Source: Toxotes chatareus (Eukaryota > Chordata > Actinopteri > Toxotidae). From it: 64,000 bases of DNA. Numbering within the stretch: the stretch's first letter is position 1; each line of letters begins with the position of its first letter. This document shows positions 51,125 to 63,940 of the stretch, in pieces. Location: contig CM028897.1 in NCBI GenBank assembly GCA_016801885.1, positions 7,812,501 to 7,876,500 on the forward strand, given 5' to 3'. The notes under the pieces were generated by a model that saw only the letters and a program-made list of their open reading frames with translations, was not told where the DNA came from and searched no databases. The position numbers were made by a program, and so were the translations under genes.

Positions 51125-51409
51125 CCCCAACTGTTTCCTGTGTGTTTCTGAGAGACATCTATTTATTTGAGAGCCTCTTCATACAGTACAACCTACAACC
51201 TTTCTGAATACTGAACTGCAGTGCAACTTAATGTCATCTTAACATTAACTTGAAGTGTTTCATGTACTCCGCTGTCTATTTTGACCTCCCTTCAAAATGA
51301 CAGAAACAGACAGAAACAGAAAAAAGAAGGCAGGTGATAATTATATGGGAGAACAGTGAACTTTGCAAAAGGTTTAAGTTGTGAACGCAGATGTGAAATC
51401 CATATTTTG

Positions 51410-52677
51410 TTTCAAATTTAAATCTTGTTTCATTAAAAATGATATCATCTTAACAATTTCAGAGAAAAATTCACTCTGAAATATGTACATGAATTTCAGA
51501 ATATCTTAGTATTTGGTCTTTCCCCATTTTGCTTCAATGACAGCATGCACTCTTGGCATGGACTCCACAAGTTTGTGGAAAACCTGAAAACCCATGTTAT
51601 CCCAGCATGGTTTGACAGTATTCCAAAGAGCTTCTTGTGGTGTCACAGGATGCTTGGCTTTCTCAGTCTTCAAGTGCCCCCATAAATGTTCACTGGGGTT
51701 GAGGTCAGGTGACTGTGGAGGAAAGTCCATGATAGTCAGGACCCCTTGGTCTCCGTTGGTCTTCGAGTAGTTCATGCAGAGTGTTGGGGTGTGTTTGGGG
51801 TCATGTTTCTGCTACAGTATGAATCCTTCTCCACAAAGATGCAAACAAGACACTACAGCATAGCTCTGAAGAATGGCATGGTACTTCTCCGTGGTCAGGG
51901 TGTGGTCAGTTTGGTGCAGGTGTCCAACTCTAGACACCCCCAAACTTGAATATTCCCTCCACCGTGTTTTACTGTGGGTTTGATACACTGCGGTTTAATG
52001 CTCTCTCCTGTTAGTCTCCTTACATGCACCCTTCTGTTACTGCCATAAATCTCAAACTTGAATTAATCATTAAATAGGACTTCAGTCATCCTTTGTGATA
52101 TGCTGGTATTTCTTAGCCCACCCAGAGCGTTTGGCGTTGTTTCCCCTCCTGAGAAGTGGTTTAGAAACTGCTGCTATTCCTCTGAGATCACCATAAGACA
52201 GCCTTGTTTTGCACAGCACTTTTGCGTTCTTTATTTAGCAAATTCTGTATCTGTGATGAAGTTGCTTTTCTATCTCTCAGGGAACTAAGCTTGATGTATT
52301 GATCTTCTGATGGTGTGGTCACTTTTGGTCTGCCTGATCGTGCTTTGAATACAACTGATCCAGTTTCTGCAAAGCGTTTTAGAGTTCCATGCACTGCCCC
52401 CTTAGAAACCTTTAGTCTAGCCATGATTTGATGCTGAGAAAGTCCCTCTCTTTGCTTAGAAAAACAATTTGACTTCTGACACTTTCACTTAGTTCTGATG
52501 CCATTTTTTTCCTACTATCACAATGCTACTTAGTGAGCAATGATCTGCTGGAAACTTGAGGCACAGCCTTTTTTTTATAACAGGTGAATACTGGCTCAAG
52601 TTGAGTTACTTGAACAAGCCTCTGATGAGTAGATCAGATCCACATGTGATAAAGTTAAATCATTTCATCTGGCAGTG
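51410..52677 (-). mobile_element. Tc1-like transposon, transposase decayed, one end missing
   Basis: On the minus strand the element starts at CACTGCCAGATGAAATG (52677 downward, next to TA at 52678-52679). It carries a transposase-like gene and then about 100 bp of trailing sequence. No matching inverted end was found at the low-coordinate side, so that end is lost or too diverged; the boundary near 51410 is a guess. This family differs in its ends and gene from the three CAGTG(N)ATTCAG copies elsewhere in the window. Confidence 0.85.
51506..52504 (-). pseudogene. Tc1-family transposase pseudogene
   Basis: The start codon is at 52504. After about 20 codons, near 52440-52447, one base appears to be missing. 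Restoring register by eye leads into a helix-turn-helix segment (SKGAVHGTLKRFAETGSV, then GRPKVTT) that is open down to 52191, where a TGA ends it. Further stops follow near 52080-52095. A TAG at 51812-51814 precedes the HDPKHT motif that holds the second catalytic Asp. The C-terminal part is intact to the stop at 51506 and includes the signature PPQSPDLNPSEHLW with the third catalytic acidic residue (Glu), then WGHLK. The overall span suits a protein of about 330-340 residues, the usual Tc1 size. The gene is dead from at least one frameshift and several stops. Confidence 0.9.
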
Positions 52678-52679
52678 TA

Positions 52680-55329
52680 GATTACTCTCTGTGTTCACCT
52701 GGAGACTGCCTCGGACTAATCCAGAGTTATTAGCACTGGAAGCAGGGATGAGCTGAAAATTAACAAAACAATATTATATATTCTGAGTGCAGATACTGTT
52801 GGTCATTGTGTTCAAAATTATTTATATATTTATTAGGTTCAGAACAAGTACAGCAAAATACTTTCCACTATAAATATATACTAAGATGCACAGAAGATGT
52901 CCACAGTTGGCAAATGCAGGATAATGGCACATTGAATTTCCCTTCAATTACCAATATTCTTGTGTTTCAGTTACTATAAATACATACAAGGTATACTGTG
53001 TTAGATTCTTTTATTTTTGTCATAATGTCTATGAATGTAGTGTAACAGTAACACTAACAGAAAAGACTCTTAAAGTCAGTGGATAACACAGTGATGTCAG
53101 TTACACAGCAGTATCCACACAGTTAGCTAAGACTAGCTTTCATAAACTACTGTTCATACCAGACCAAATAAGGCTGTATCAGCAAAAACCCCGAGTGTAT
53201 TGAATTGAAAAACTGTGTTTTAATTGCTGAATAACAATTTTTTTTCCTTTGTGGAAGAAAGAGCATGTTATTTCTTCTTTCAATAGTTACCTGCTATTGG
53301 TAAGTAGTTGCTTTAAAACACTTTATGCATGTATTTATAGATGTATAAGTGTATGGATGTGAGCATTGCTGTATATGTATGCACTGTAGTTATACATGTA
53401 TGCATTCCATCTACTGAACTTACTTATCGGTGTGTATGCTCTATCCTATAAAATATGATCATAATACTGTATAGTGCTTCCTCCTGGTAATGCACTTTCC
53501 TATGTGCAGTGATGTTGACATAGTATGGTACTGCGTATGATAAGCATGATACTGTCCATGACTTTTAATATAATGTGGTAGAGCATGTAACATAAATGAT
53601 GCAGTGACACATAATATGGTATAATATATGGCATGTAGACGTAATATTCTTATAGTTCTAATGTAAAACCTTTTGAGGGTCTGGTAATTGGCTAGATAAA
53701 TGAAGGAAGATAGCACATTACTTATAAATACTGTAAGAAAGTGAATAATTGATTTCTCAGTGACTGCATGGCATACCAGCATCAACCTGCACTGCTACTT
53801 TTATCATATTATAACAAGACTAAAGTGGCTTCGTGCCAGTTTTCTATTTATACCTTCAGGAGAAAACTGCAAGTGAGAAGCCCGACTGCTTAGCACGGTG
53901 CATGCTGGCAGTTCAGCAGGCTGAGGAGTAACATGCACTTTGAATGCTAGGAGTTCCAACTCAGCTCAAAACTGATGTTGTGTGTCATCCCCTGACTCAC
54001 TCTCTTCCCACAGAGCATCTTGTATGTAGTGTACAGTAGCTAAATCATGTTCCAGTAAAGGGTTTTAAATTGGTCATTGCTTTGTATTCCTCAGATTATT
54101 TTCTTTTTTCACTCTCACCTGTGAACAACCTTAAGAGCCCTTGAACTGCCAATTTATGACACTTTTTCTGCCCAATGCAGCACTCACTCTTGGTTTTCAG
54201 CAACCTGTCAGTCATTGGAAGAACCAGAAAAATAATCTGTAGAAAAATCCATCTGTGCCTGTTCACAGGGGCGGCAAACTGCTATGTTATAAGGATTTGG
54301 CCCCTCCCGAGAATCAGTGCTTTGACATTAGACAGACACGCTGTCTTTTGTGTTGTAAAACATAATGAAAAAATACAAAAAAAAATTCCATTGAGATGCA
54401 TTTAAATTCAGGATGGCACACTTAAGTGAAGAATGTACACACATCTCACAGTACCGATGAGCCGTTGTAGTTGTAAGATAACATGTAAATGAATCCCGCA
54501 CAATGTTATTACAGCTTTGCTTATTAATTCACTGAGAATACACTATGAAACCTGTTGGATCTTTTAAAAAAAATCTTTATTGCTCGGTTAAAACATTACC
54601 TGAACCACACTGTCTAACACTAATGCCTCGGCTCTGTCTTCAAACCAGACTGAATGAGTTTGAGCTCTTACACAGCAGTGTTAAATCGTATGCTGATTAC
54701 ATGCTATACACAGAAAACAACTTAATCTCTTGTGAAATATTGGAATACTTTTTCAGAAACTTGAACCATTTTTGTGAAACACCCCTTTAAGGTAATTTAA
54801 CTGAAGGCACAGGTAGTAAACAGCTACTTTAGAGCAATTAGCTGTATTTGATTTAAAAAAAAAATATCTAAACAAACCACATCTGAGGACTGTTTGAAAT
54901 GACTTTATACAGAATTAATAGAGTAATGTGTCACCATGAGTGGGGAGATGACAGTGGTTGCAGTTAACACGTGAATTAGCTCTTCTGTTTTTTCCCGTAT
55001 GCAGGTACTTATGCAGAATTACACCAGTGAAATTAAACTACACCTAATTTTGCAGGGCTACCACAGATGACCATTCCAAGGACCTCTGATGGTTCCTGAA
55101 CCCCACCTTTGGAAACCACGTGAGTTAGGAAACTGAAAAAAAAAGTGCTAGAGTTATACAGAGGAAGCAATTTAACTAGTGGGCGGTATAGAACTAGGGC
55201 ATTTTTTCCTGCCTTAAGTCAGGGATGGTTATAAAAACTGTCTTGAAACTGACTTCAGGCTACCAAACTACATGTGAAAGGCAATGATGAATGCGTTAGG
55301 TTTTAATAGGCCTGATGCAGAACTGCAGT
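52680..55329. other. Non-coding stretch, nothing recognised
   Basis: AT-rich unique sequence with stops in all frames and no recognised repeat family. The patch at 53500-53650 repeats ATGGTA/TATG words loosely but has no clear unit. Confidence 0.55.
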
Positions 55330-56100
55330 GCCCGAAAATACCGTGAGAATGGTCCTGATGAGAGTGTGCGCTGCCTGCCGACGAAGAGGGAAACTATAGA
55401 CTAGTGATCCGCTCGGTGCGTCAGGACGCACATGATAACTGCAGGTGGCCTGTGTAGACTATCCTAATTCCAACGGGTTATTTCAAACCATAAGAGCTTT
55501 TTCTTTCTGAGACGGCATGAGGGCGAATAGTCTACAGTTTGAAAAAAGTGTCGATCCGTTCCTGTGAACAGAAAGACATCAGACATCCAAGAGTCTGCTT
55601 TGCCTTATACAGACGTTTTGCGACGGTAGCACATTTGCTCACTTGCTCACCATCTAACCGGGGACGGACGGACAGCACGAATACAACTTCAGTTTTGTTA
55701 ATATTCCACCACTGTTTCCCATTTCCGTCGCCGCTTGACGTTGTTGTAACTTGTGATTGTTGTTAAGCAGGACAATGTCGTCGCTGTTATTTATTTTGAT
55801 GCCCAAACGGGCGCATTTTCGTGAGAATCTGCTCTGTCCGTGAGGATTTCCCCCCACTGCCTTTATCATATTTTTAGTCGGGTGGATTTTTTTCCCCTCT
55901 ACCGTTTTTCGTCGGTTTGTCTTTAAGATCGCAGGCTATTAATTTTTAATTCTTATGCATCCGCACGAAGACGGGACCAGAGAGGAGAAAACGAGTGATA
56001 ACCGGAGGGGGAGAGAAGGAGAAGGAGGCAAGTGAGGAGGGAAGAGAGAATGAATGAGACACACTGAGCAATCAAGGAAAAGGAGATTGGAGGAATCAAG
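55330..56100 (+). promoter_or_regulatory. Candidate CpG-island promoter and first exon (donor after 56100)
   Basis: About 40 CpG dinucleotides occur in roughly 660 bp (55340-56000) in a window otherwise poor in CpG. Dense groups lie at 55373-55429, 55662-55680, 55727-55740 and 55958-56004. ATCAAG|GTAGGA gives a good plus-strand donor with exon end 56100. The exon part is rich in GAGGAG-type purines, as many 5' untranslated exons are. An upstream open frame starts at ATG 55775 (22 codons beginning MSSLLFIL, stop ending 55843). A second one at 56051 is only a few codons. No frame runs from an ATG to the donor, so the exon is probably untranslated. The gene is not identified; exon 2 would lie further right. 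Confidence 0.5.
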
Positions 56101-57679
56101 GTAGGAACGAAGCACAGTTTTCATGTTTTGTGTTCTTAATACATGTGATATCAGTGCGACAATAATAGCATGTAGCTAAATGTGCACCACCCAGGCTTCC
56201 AGTATCAGCCTGCGTGAGGTGTTCAGGCGTGTAAGCCGATTTATTTATTGATATTTTATGCTGACAGAAACGGAGTTCGTGTTTATGGTGCGTCAAAAGC
56301 AGTCGCCTCATATTTAAAATGCGTGCTGGATGCTCTAAATTAGTGGGATTTAGGAGCAGGAGTCCCGCTCGTGGGCCTGTGTATTGCACCGTGGCCTACA
56401 CACTAATAGATTTTGGTGATTTTAATTAATACATGCACTCTGGAAATAGGAAAAATTACGGTTTACTTGTCCTATAAAAAACTGAGTGGTGGAGGATTTT
56501 CAGTTCGGCAAATGTAGGCAGGTGACACTGGAAAAAAACTGAGGCGGATTGTGAGGTTGTTAACTAACCAACAATATAGTGAGGGATAAACTAATTCTTT
56601 CCTGGCAGAACTGTGTGGTATCATCACCCCTACCAGAAAAAGTAAAAAATGAAAAGAGATGTTCTGGGATATTTACTGTATATGTGATTTTTGCAAACAT
56701 CCCCCTCACTGTTTCTTCTATTTTGTTTTAATTATGGGAGCACAAATTCCTTCAAAGAGAGAAAGAAATTAAGTAGCTTATTGACTATTAGAAGAATAAA
56801 TGCATCAGAGCGAGGTGTAGAGCTTCAAAGTGAACTACTCTGTCCAATCCCCCATGTCCCAGACTACATCATTAATCCTCTACCTCCTCAAGTCATTACC
56901 TATAGGCCAGCTGTTCTCAGAGGGGTCTGGGGAGCCCCAGGAGTCCTTGAGGAATGTTTCAGGGTGTCCCCAACAAAATGAGATGTAGTTTAATTTCCCT
57001 CAAATTTAACTTATCCGAAATCCCAATTAGAGAATGTCTATGAATGGCCATCCCAGTGGGTTCATGTCTTAAATAATAAATGTATCATTTCACTACAGCA
57101 TTAAACCACAGTAGGAAAAAATCCCCCTCCCCATATCCAAATTTAATCAAATGTGACCCTGTAATGTTTAGGGGTTCACAACAAGAAAAGTGAGGCGCTC
57201 TCATATTGTTACTATGCTTGACTAATTCCCAATTTAATAATAAAATATCTAATAAAAAGGCATCAACAGCCTACATTGTAGTTATGATAGAAGAAATTAA
57301 ACCTTTTGTCTTTGTGTATTATTATGATAAAATTGAACCTGAGGAGGCAGACAAGAAAGACCCTGGAAACAGTTATTTTCTGCTGGTAAGCCTTTTCCTC
57401 ATTCCACCGGGGTGCATTGTGTTTGTCCTGCCAATTCTTGGGGAAAAATTGGCATGTCTACTATTCTGAAGGGGCTGAATGAAATTCAAATTCTTCAGGT
57501 GGTAAAACAGCAATATTGCAACTGTCTGATTGCGTTATCTGGGCATTCAAGAAGCCAGACTTGGAATTGGTTTACTGCCAAACACTCTCCCCGAGAAGAC
57601 AGAAGGATTTATTTCCCCCTTGTCTGTGTGTCACATCACCATCAGAAAAATTATTCTCGGCTTTCAATGGGTGAATAAT
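56101..57679. other. Non-coding stretch downstream of candidate exon
   Basis: Likely intron if the donor at 56100 is used. No gene or repeat was recognised. An open frame at 57206-57469 with a CTG|GTAAGC site at 57386 was considered and not called, because no acceptor tract precedes it. Confidence 0.45.
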
Positions 57680-57800
57680 AGTCATACATTAGCATGGCAT
57701 TAATGATCATCAGACTTTTAATAAGTCACTAATCATAATTAGATTTATTTCAGTGTGACTTCAGTGTTTTTGGAGGCTTTGCAATTCTATGGTCATGATT
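57680..57800. promoter_or_regulatory. Possible enhancer fragment
   Basis: GGCATTAATGATCATC followed by CACTAATCATAATTAG (about 57696-57742) gives at least four TAAT cores in 60 bp of non-repetitive sequence. The call is motif-based only. Confidence 0.25.
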
Positions 57801-60800
57801 TGACGACCATATTATTCTGTTGAAGGTACTGGTTGTGAGGGAAATACTGTATACAGAACCTGCCGGACCATCTGCGCAGAATAACAGAATAATTCACATT
57901 CATTAAATGCATTTGATTTTTAGAAAATATGCATTCGCTGCGCATGTGAGCACACAACAAATTCACGGACTCACGCATTCATATACAATATGTGTATATG
58001 CACACAGTAACACACACACACACTGTTTTTTATTAATAAGGAAAATAGTGCTATGTTCCCAAAGCAAGTGCTCTTATGTTTCCTTTGCATTTTTGTTACT
58101 CTCTCCTTTGTGTAATATGTATGCACCCCCTACAGCTCTTTGACAAGGCTGACTAAATGAATATGTTAACAGAAAATAAGCAGAAAGAGCACTGATATGA
58201 ATTTCAGAAAATGACCTATGATGTTTCACACCCACAGGACAGTTAAATGGATTGCATCTGTGCTGGTTAAAAGAATAATGTGAGGGTAACATTTACCAAA
58301 TTTTAAAAGATGCTGAAAGCTTTTGGTATCATGGTATCATTTCACAGTGGTTCCATTTTTCCCTGCAGGGCTATTAATTACATCAAGGGACACATATTGA
58401 ATGCTACATACCAGTAAAGAATTGTTGATTTTGATACTTAATGGAGATTTGTCCTTAACCTGTGAAGGACACTGACATGTTTTTCATGCATAGGATTGTG
58501 TGAAATGACAATGAGCGTGACTTTTTTAGTTGCAGCACGTTATTGTTGTATGCAGTTGCAATAGGCTTTGGGGTAACAGCATCATTCAAAAGGCAGAGAA
58601 GAATAGACTATATTCCCCGGCTGTAAGAATTCACCAAATCCACAATTCAATCATATTTTCTATTTTGAGATTAAAATTGTCTCCAATTTTCTATGTTCTA
58701 TTCAACTCAGCAGGCGATTATGGTTATATTATGGTTACTATTGTTACCTTGTCAATTTTGATTTATCAGAAAATGTTTTAAAACGTAACTGCAAATCCAT
58801 TATAGATAACAAAATGAGGAGTTTGGAGCCATATTAAAGCAGCCTGTCAGTCAAGTGTAGGTTTTTCTAAAGTATTTATCGACAATAATGCAAAATGTCT
58901 ATTTTGCAGGGAACCACCATGCTCCGGTTAAATTTCCACACCAAATGCAAAAGGGACAGTGAAAGCATATATACTTCCATACATGTAGCTACAACTACAC
59001 AGCACAAAACACATTGCCATTAGATGTTTTTCATTTTGTTCTTGTGAAAAAATTTGGTTGAGTAAGTTCAGGGTTACAGCTGTGTTTTTTTTTTTTTAAT
59101 TCTTGACACAGTGGAAGCATCGATTCTGTGTCTGTACATTACCTGTCAGATCATTTTAAAATTTTGACTTGAAGTTAAAATTGTCGCACCCCCTTGTGTT
59201 TAGCGTATCGAGATGTTTGCTCATGTATTCGTAATTCGCGCACACTCGCTTAACACGTACACACATGCTGCCAGTCCAAGCTCCTTCAACGATTGGAGAA
59301 TTTTTAGTACCAGTACAGCACAGAGGACTTGTACGCTGGCACCGCAGTATATTCTGATGACAAACTTAAAATCGTTGTTGCCTTTTGATGATGAAAGGCT
59401 CCCAGATATATCTTATTACAACTACAGGCCTTGCCCGCTAGTCTGCCGGTCCCCTGCTTCTCATGGTCCATTGAACGAGGGAATTTATTTTGAATAATCA
59501 GGTTCATGGATTATTTGCAATTTTAAATCAATGGAAAACAGCCCTTAGCAAGATTGAGTTGTGTCTGGTTGGCTACTTCTGACTTTTTTTTTTCCTCCCC
59601 AAAACATTTTGACATTGAGCCCATATCTTGTTGATAACCAGACTACCAGTTGCGACCTTTACCACAACAATTTTAAAACAGCACTTGCCACACCATTATT
59701 ATATATTTGCTGACATTTTCAGCAAAATGGATACACATTGGCAGATGCTATTATCACAATGGGTGGAACATTTAAAGTATCTATTGTAGCTTAATTGCAG
59801 TGGGTGGAGGTATCCAGTGGTGGACGTGGCAGTGCTGCGATGCATGCAGTCTTTTTACACTGTCCCATATGGGTATATGCAATGCACCTATGTGCCTCCT
59901 GTGTACAGGCAAAAGGAAATCTTTTATGCCCTTTTCAGTTGTGTCAAAATGCTATGTCTCTGTCAGGCAATTTTTCACCGAACTGACCCAGAAACTGTTT
60001 ATTGTGTAGTCCCACGTCGCTTTTCTTTGCTCCTTCCCTTTGCGGGCAATGCTGTTTACCTGGCAGTGGTAGCTCTGTGGTTGTCACCAGCCTGATAAGA
60101 CTTGTCCTGACAGGAAAGCCATTATGATTATAATGACAGTTATTGTGGTTCAGCGTTTTACCACTGCTGACAAAACATACTGGAAATGGTTTTAAACAGC
60201 TGTTGTTGTACTAATTATTGCAATCAAAAATACCCTATTATGTTTTCTAAGGCTATTTGTAATGTGCTGGCTGTTTTCCCCTTAAATGCTAGATTACATT
60301 TTGGGAGCATGAACATGCAATAATGGATTGGAAAGAGAGGGTTAAGGAGTGGAAAAGAAAATAGAAGAGGGCACAGAGTAGAGAGTGCAGGGGCAAAAGT
60401 GGAGAGGTTCATAATGGGCAACAAACAGAAATGGTCTTTGCTGTCGTACCGAGGTGCAAAGCAATGGGCAGTGTGCATCCATTTTGAAGCTCAAGGCCCC
60501 TGTGCTGTGGAGTTTTTTGTGAATGTAGCCGAGTACGCAGCAGCCTGTAACTGCAGGCCCCTTGTCTCAGCTAGATCTGGAGAAAGGCTGGAGGTGTGGG
60601 CTTTTAGAAGCCAATCTTACAATCTAACCCTACCAAACACTAATTCAATTCAGTTGCTGCCAGCCTTGAGCATGTGTAGGCGCCGGCATGGCGAAAATGA
60701 ACAGGAGCAACAAGAGCACATGAACAGAAAAAATCGATGAGGACTCTTTTTCATAAATGGAGTGGGTGTTAAATTAGCTGGATGGGCCCATGTAGCAACA

Positions 60801-61589
60801 CATTGGATTGAGTGCCTGGTGTATTCAGGTTGTGTCTATCGAGTGAGAGACGACTTGGTGTACAGCAGTGAAAAGACTCAGTGATGCTCAATCAATGTGA
60901 CCAATCAGCCTCACCAGCAATTCATTCGGTTTTACACAGATTTGTCAGGGGGAAGGGGACTCTGAATTGGTGTTTAAAAGTGCGTTGTTGCACTTTCGAC
61001 GATTTGTAATGGACTGCTTTGAGTGCCCTTTTGAGCCTGCCTGATTTTCCTATTCATGTTGTTAAAAGCAACTTCAAATACCCGTTATCAGCTCACTCTG
61101 TTTGTCAGTTTTCATTTCTTAACGTGTATTTAATGGGTTTTCAAGGCCCTGTGCCAAGACACAATTTTGAAGGCACTTGAGAATAATGATCACAAATCAA
61201 TATAATGTTGCCCTGCTGATTGTCTGGCATTTTAGGAAATCAGTTATGGCAGCACCTGCCAAAGGTGTATAATGGCAATGGTTCTCTTAACACTGTAAGA
61301 TTGATTCTGATGCTTGTGCACCTATAGCAAAGCACACATACATTCAGAGAGAAATGAATGCTGAAGGCTGATATATGCCAATAGGCATACAGGAAGCAAA
61401 CACAAACAGAGGCACTAGCAAACAAGAGCAACTTTTTTCCTGCAGGGTTATGATATCTTTTGAAACAAAGTGAGTGCTAAATTTAGACAAAAACTAAAAT
61501 CGCTGCATAGTGGAAGGGAGAAACTTTGAATAAAAGCTTCACAGGCAAAGGGGGAGATGGAGAGAAGGTCCATCAGGCCATCTTAGTTA
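57801..61589. other. Non-coding stretch, nothing firm
   Basis: AT-rich with an imperfect CA tract at 58010-58023 and T12 near 59086-59098. An open frame of 113 codons at 60399-60740 has a stretch reading CRPLVSARSGERLEVWAF that loosely recalls the start of an SH3 fold. It has no supporting splice sites or partner exons and is not called. CATTATGATTATAATGAC near 60120 is another TAAT-rich word. Confidence 0.45.
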
Positions 61590-61920
61590 AACCCTTGTCC
61601 TTAGGTAATTGGAGTAGCTTTCCACATCCAATCTGCCCATCTGAAAAAGGAGGAGCACGCAGATGAAAGGAAACAGGGATCAATTGAACTAATAGCTTGT
61701 CCAATCAATCCTTATGTTTTTCTGATAGCTTGACGGAGGGTGCGGACGGGAGCGGTGAATGAGCCCCTCTAATTGGCTTGGCCAAAACAGGGAGAGCGGG
61801 AGGCTGAGTGGTAATGGCAGGAGTAGTCGTCACTCCTCTTCACACCTGGCACTCTCACTCTACCAGCGTCAATACTGACACCTTTGTCCTCATTACCTTC
61901 AGCTTAGTGCCATGTACAGA
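61590..61920. promoter_or_regulatory. Possible conserved non-coding element
   Basis: GGTAATTGG (61604-61612), CAATTGAACTAATAGC (61681-61696), CCAATCAATCC (61701-61711) and CTAATTGGCTTGGCCAA (61769-61785) lie in complex, partly CpG-containing sequence. The last word combines a homeodomain core with a near-symmetric TTGG/CCAA pair. Regulatory function is inferred only. Confidence 0.3.
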
Positions 61921-63728
61921 CCCTTCATCTGCCGCCGCGGGACGCCAGTGTTCCCTCATTACACCTTCGTTTACATGATCCACTTCTCGCTTTCCGTCAC
62001 TGACCTCCTCACGCTCAGTGACTAATATAAGAGTTACTCAACATTGTCTATCAACGCGTTTGGTTAGGCAACAGAATTAGGAGGGACGCATATATAAACA
62101 CAAACTCCATCTGTGTATTTTTGAGCGTGTGTGTATGTGTCTAGCTGTCTGGCCCTGACAAGCAGTGATGTTCACCTGAGACTCACCTGACTCATTCCAT
62201 AGAGGGCGGCTCTGGTGTGTTCGTATTTGTGTCAGCATCACTCCCCTTGGAGTGTACGGTGTTGGACTGGTGTGGGCATGTTTGTGTGAGTGTGTGTGCG
62301 TGTGTGTGTGTGTGTGTGTCCTTGCTGTAAGCTGTGAGAGGAGGCAACAGTAAGAAACAACACGGGACCAAAAGAAGCTGTTTGTTTGCCTGTCTGCCAA
62401 GATGGGAGTTGGAGGGAAACAGGTAGAGTAGAGAGACGAGGTATGGGAGGAGGGGGAGGACTAGGGAGATGGAGCTCCTTGAGAGAGGTGTGAAAGGGCA
62501 CGTATATTCATAAACAGCTGCAAAAACACCCAGAGCATTATACATACAGTCGGCAGATGCCAGATGAGACAGAAAGGGGGGAGGTGCTCCATGATGGAAA
62601 AAAGTCTATAAACACAGAGAAAGAGAGAGAGAGAGAAAGAGAGAGAGCATCCGGAGTGGATTAATTAAGGATTATAATTATGTTGGGACTATACACGTCT
62701 CACCTGAGACTGCCCTGTGCCACTCCTCGCCAGTGCTCCTGCCCTCTGCTCCTCTGCACATATGGACACAAACCACAGGAAAATACTACCCACACTTGCG
62801 GTATCATAGATTCACCTCTCTGACACTGTGCACAAAAGTGAATGAGAGCAACAGCATATTAACCTTCTTGCTGCTTTTTTTTTTTTTTTTTAAATAAATC
62901 AGTCCGCTGCAACGTTGGTCTCATAGTGTTTGTCTGTGCTCACAAATTGGCAGAGTATAAGACTTGATTTGAGTTACAAATGGGTTTGTGACCAAACAGA
63001 CACTGGTTCAAATTTAATTGGGGAAATCAAGTTAGTAGTGGTGTTTACAAGAAGTGGCATTATAGAGGGATATCTCAAGTTTGTATTTAAACCTGTATTA
63101 ATCACCTTATAAAGTTGATTGCTAAATGTGTTAGTACACATTATAAATACTATAAACTCTCCTTTTAGCTCTGTTTTCTTCTCCACCTAATCCTGACATA
63201 ACTATCTGGTTCTTGAGCTGCTTTATGCTCCAATATGTTCATCAGCTTGGACCTCCCTTGGAGTTGGGACTACTAAATATGAGGTAAATAGAGCCTGTGG
63301 TTCAGACCACCGCAGGAGTCTGTTAACAGGGACAGCTCTGGAGACACAGGCAGCAGAGGGAATTTTTGTCACATTTTCTCCTTACATTACAAAGATACGA
63401 TTAACGTTGTAGTGTCCCATGCCATTAAGTGGATAGAGCCTTATGTTTTGCGGTGAAGCTTCACAACGGACAACAGCTACAACCCAGGTGTGGAAGTAAG
63501 CTGCTAAAAATGACTATGCATGCTCAGCAGACCTTTCACGGTTATGTGAATTTTTTTTTTTCGTTTTTTTTTTCTTTTTTCTAAAACCTACTGTGCAGTG
63601 CAGCAGTGTTCAGCAACTGGGTGCTTTGCTATTTTCATTTGAAAAGTACAAAAAAGGAGAATGTTAAATAGAAAAAGGCCATATGGTGGATGGTGAAGGA
63701 CATATTACTAACAAAATATAATACACTG
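61921..63728. other. Non-coding stretch with microsatellites
   Basis: (TG)n at 62291-62319, (GA)n at 62617-62648, T17 at 62875-62891 and a T-rich run at 63551-63580. No gene was recognised. Confidence 0.55.
62291..62319. repeat. (TG)n microsatellite
   Basis: About 14 TG units with one CG interruption at 62299-62300. Antisense it gives Thr/His frames that are not genes. Confidence 0.95.
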
Positions 63729-63940
63729 GGTTAGAACCCTGGTCCAGTTGGAGCCTTTCTGTGTGGAGTTTTCATGTTCTCCCCGTGTACTCCGGCTTTC
63801 TCCCACAATCCAAAGACGTGCACATTAGGTTAAATAGAGTGTGAATGGTTGTTTGTCTCTATATTTCAGCCCTGTGGTACGTCTTGGGTATACCCCCGCA
63901 CCTCGATCCATCTTAAACGATAAACGTGGTACAGCAGTGT
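63729..63940 (+). repeat. Degenerate copy of a very common teleost interspersed repeat
   Basis: The order of phrases 'gttagaaccctggtcc', 'gcctttctgtgtggagtt', 'catgttctccccgtg', 'tccaaagacgtgcacatt', 'gtgtgaatggttgt' and 'taccccc' is that of a repeat present in thousands of copies in fish genomes. It is normally followed by a tail of GGATGGATG or similar. This copy has point changes and small deletions, and its tail is not visible. Family naming was not attempted. Confidence 0.8.

Larger units (their letters stand above)
48441..51409. other. Non-coding stretch with low-complexity runs
   Basis: Contains A16 at 49115-49130, a pyrimidine block at 49355-49520 and a purine block at 49580-49710. 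It also has a 7-bp tandem (ACAATAT x3) at 50222-50242, T20 at 50661-50680 and C18A8 at 51099-51124. No gene was recognised. Confidence 0.55.

Noticed and set aside
57206..57469. 87-codon frame with a GTAAGC donor-like site at 57386
   Set aside because: The sequence before the only plausible acceptor (near 57270) is purine- and A-rich with no polypyrimidine tract, and the encoded peptide was not recognised.
60399..60740. 113-codon frame with a loosely SH3-like stretch
   Set aside because: The resemblance covers fewer than 20 residues, key SH3 aromatic positions (ALYDY, WW) are not present, and no splice sites frame it.
62077..62545. Three overlapping minus-strand frames of 87-117 codons
   Set aside because: They run through the (TG)n microsatellite and a purine-rich block, giving Thr/His and Ser/Leu runs. 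There is no recognised domain.
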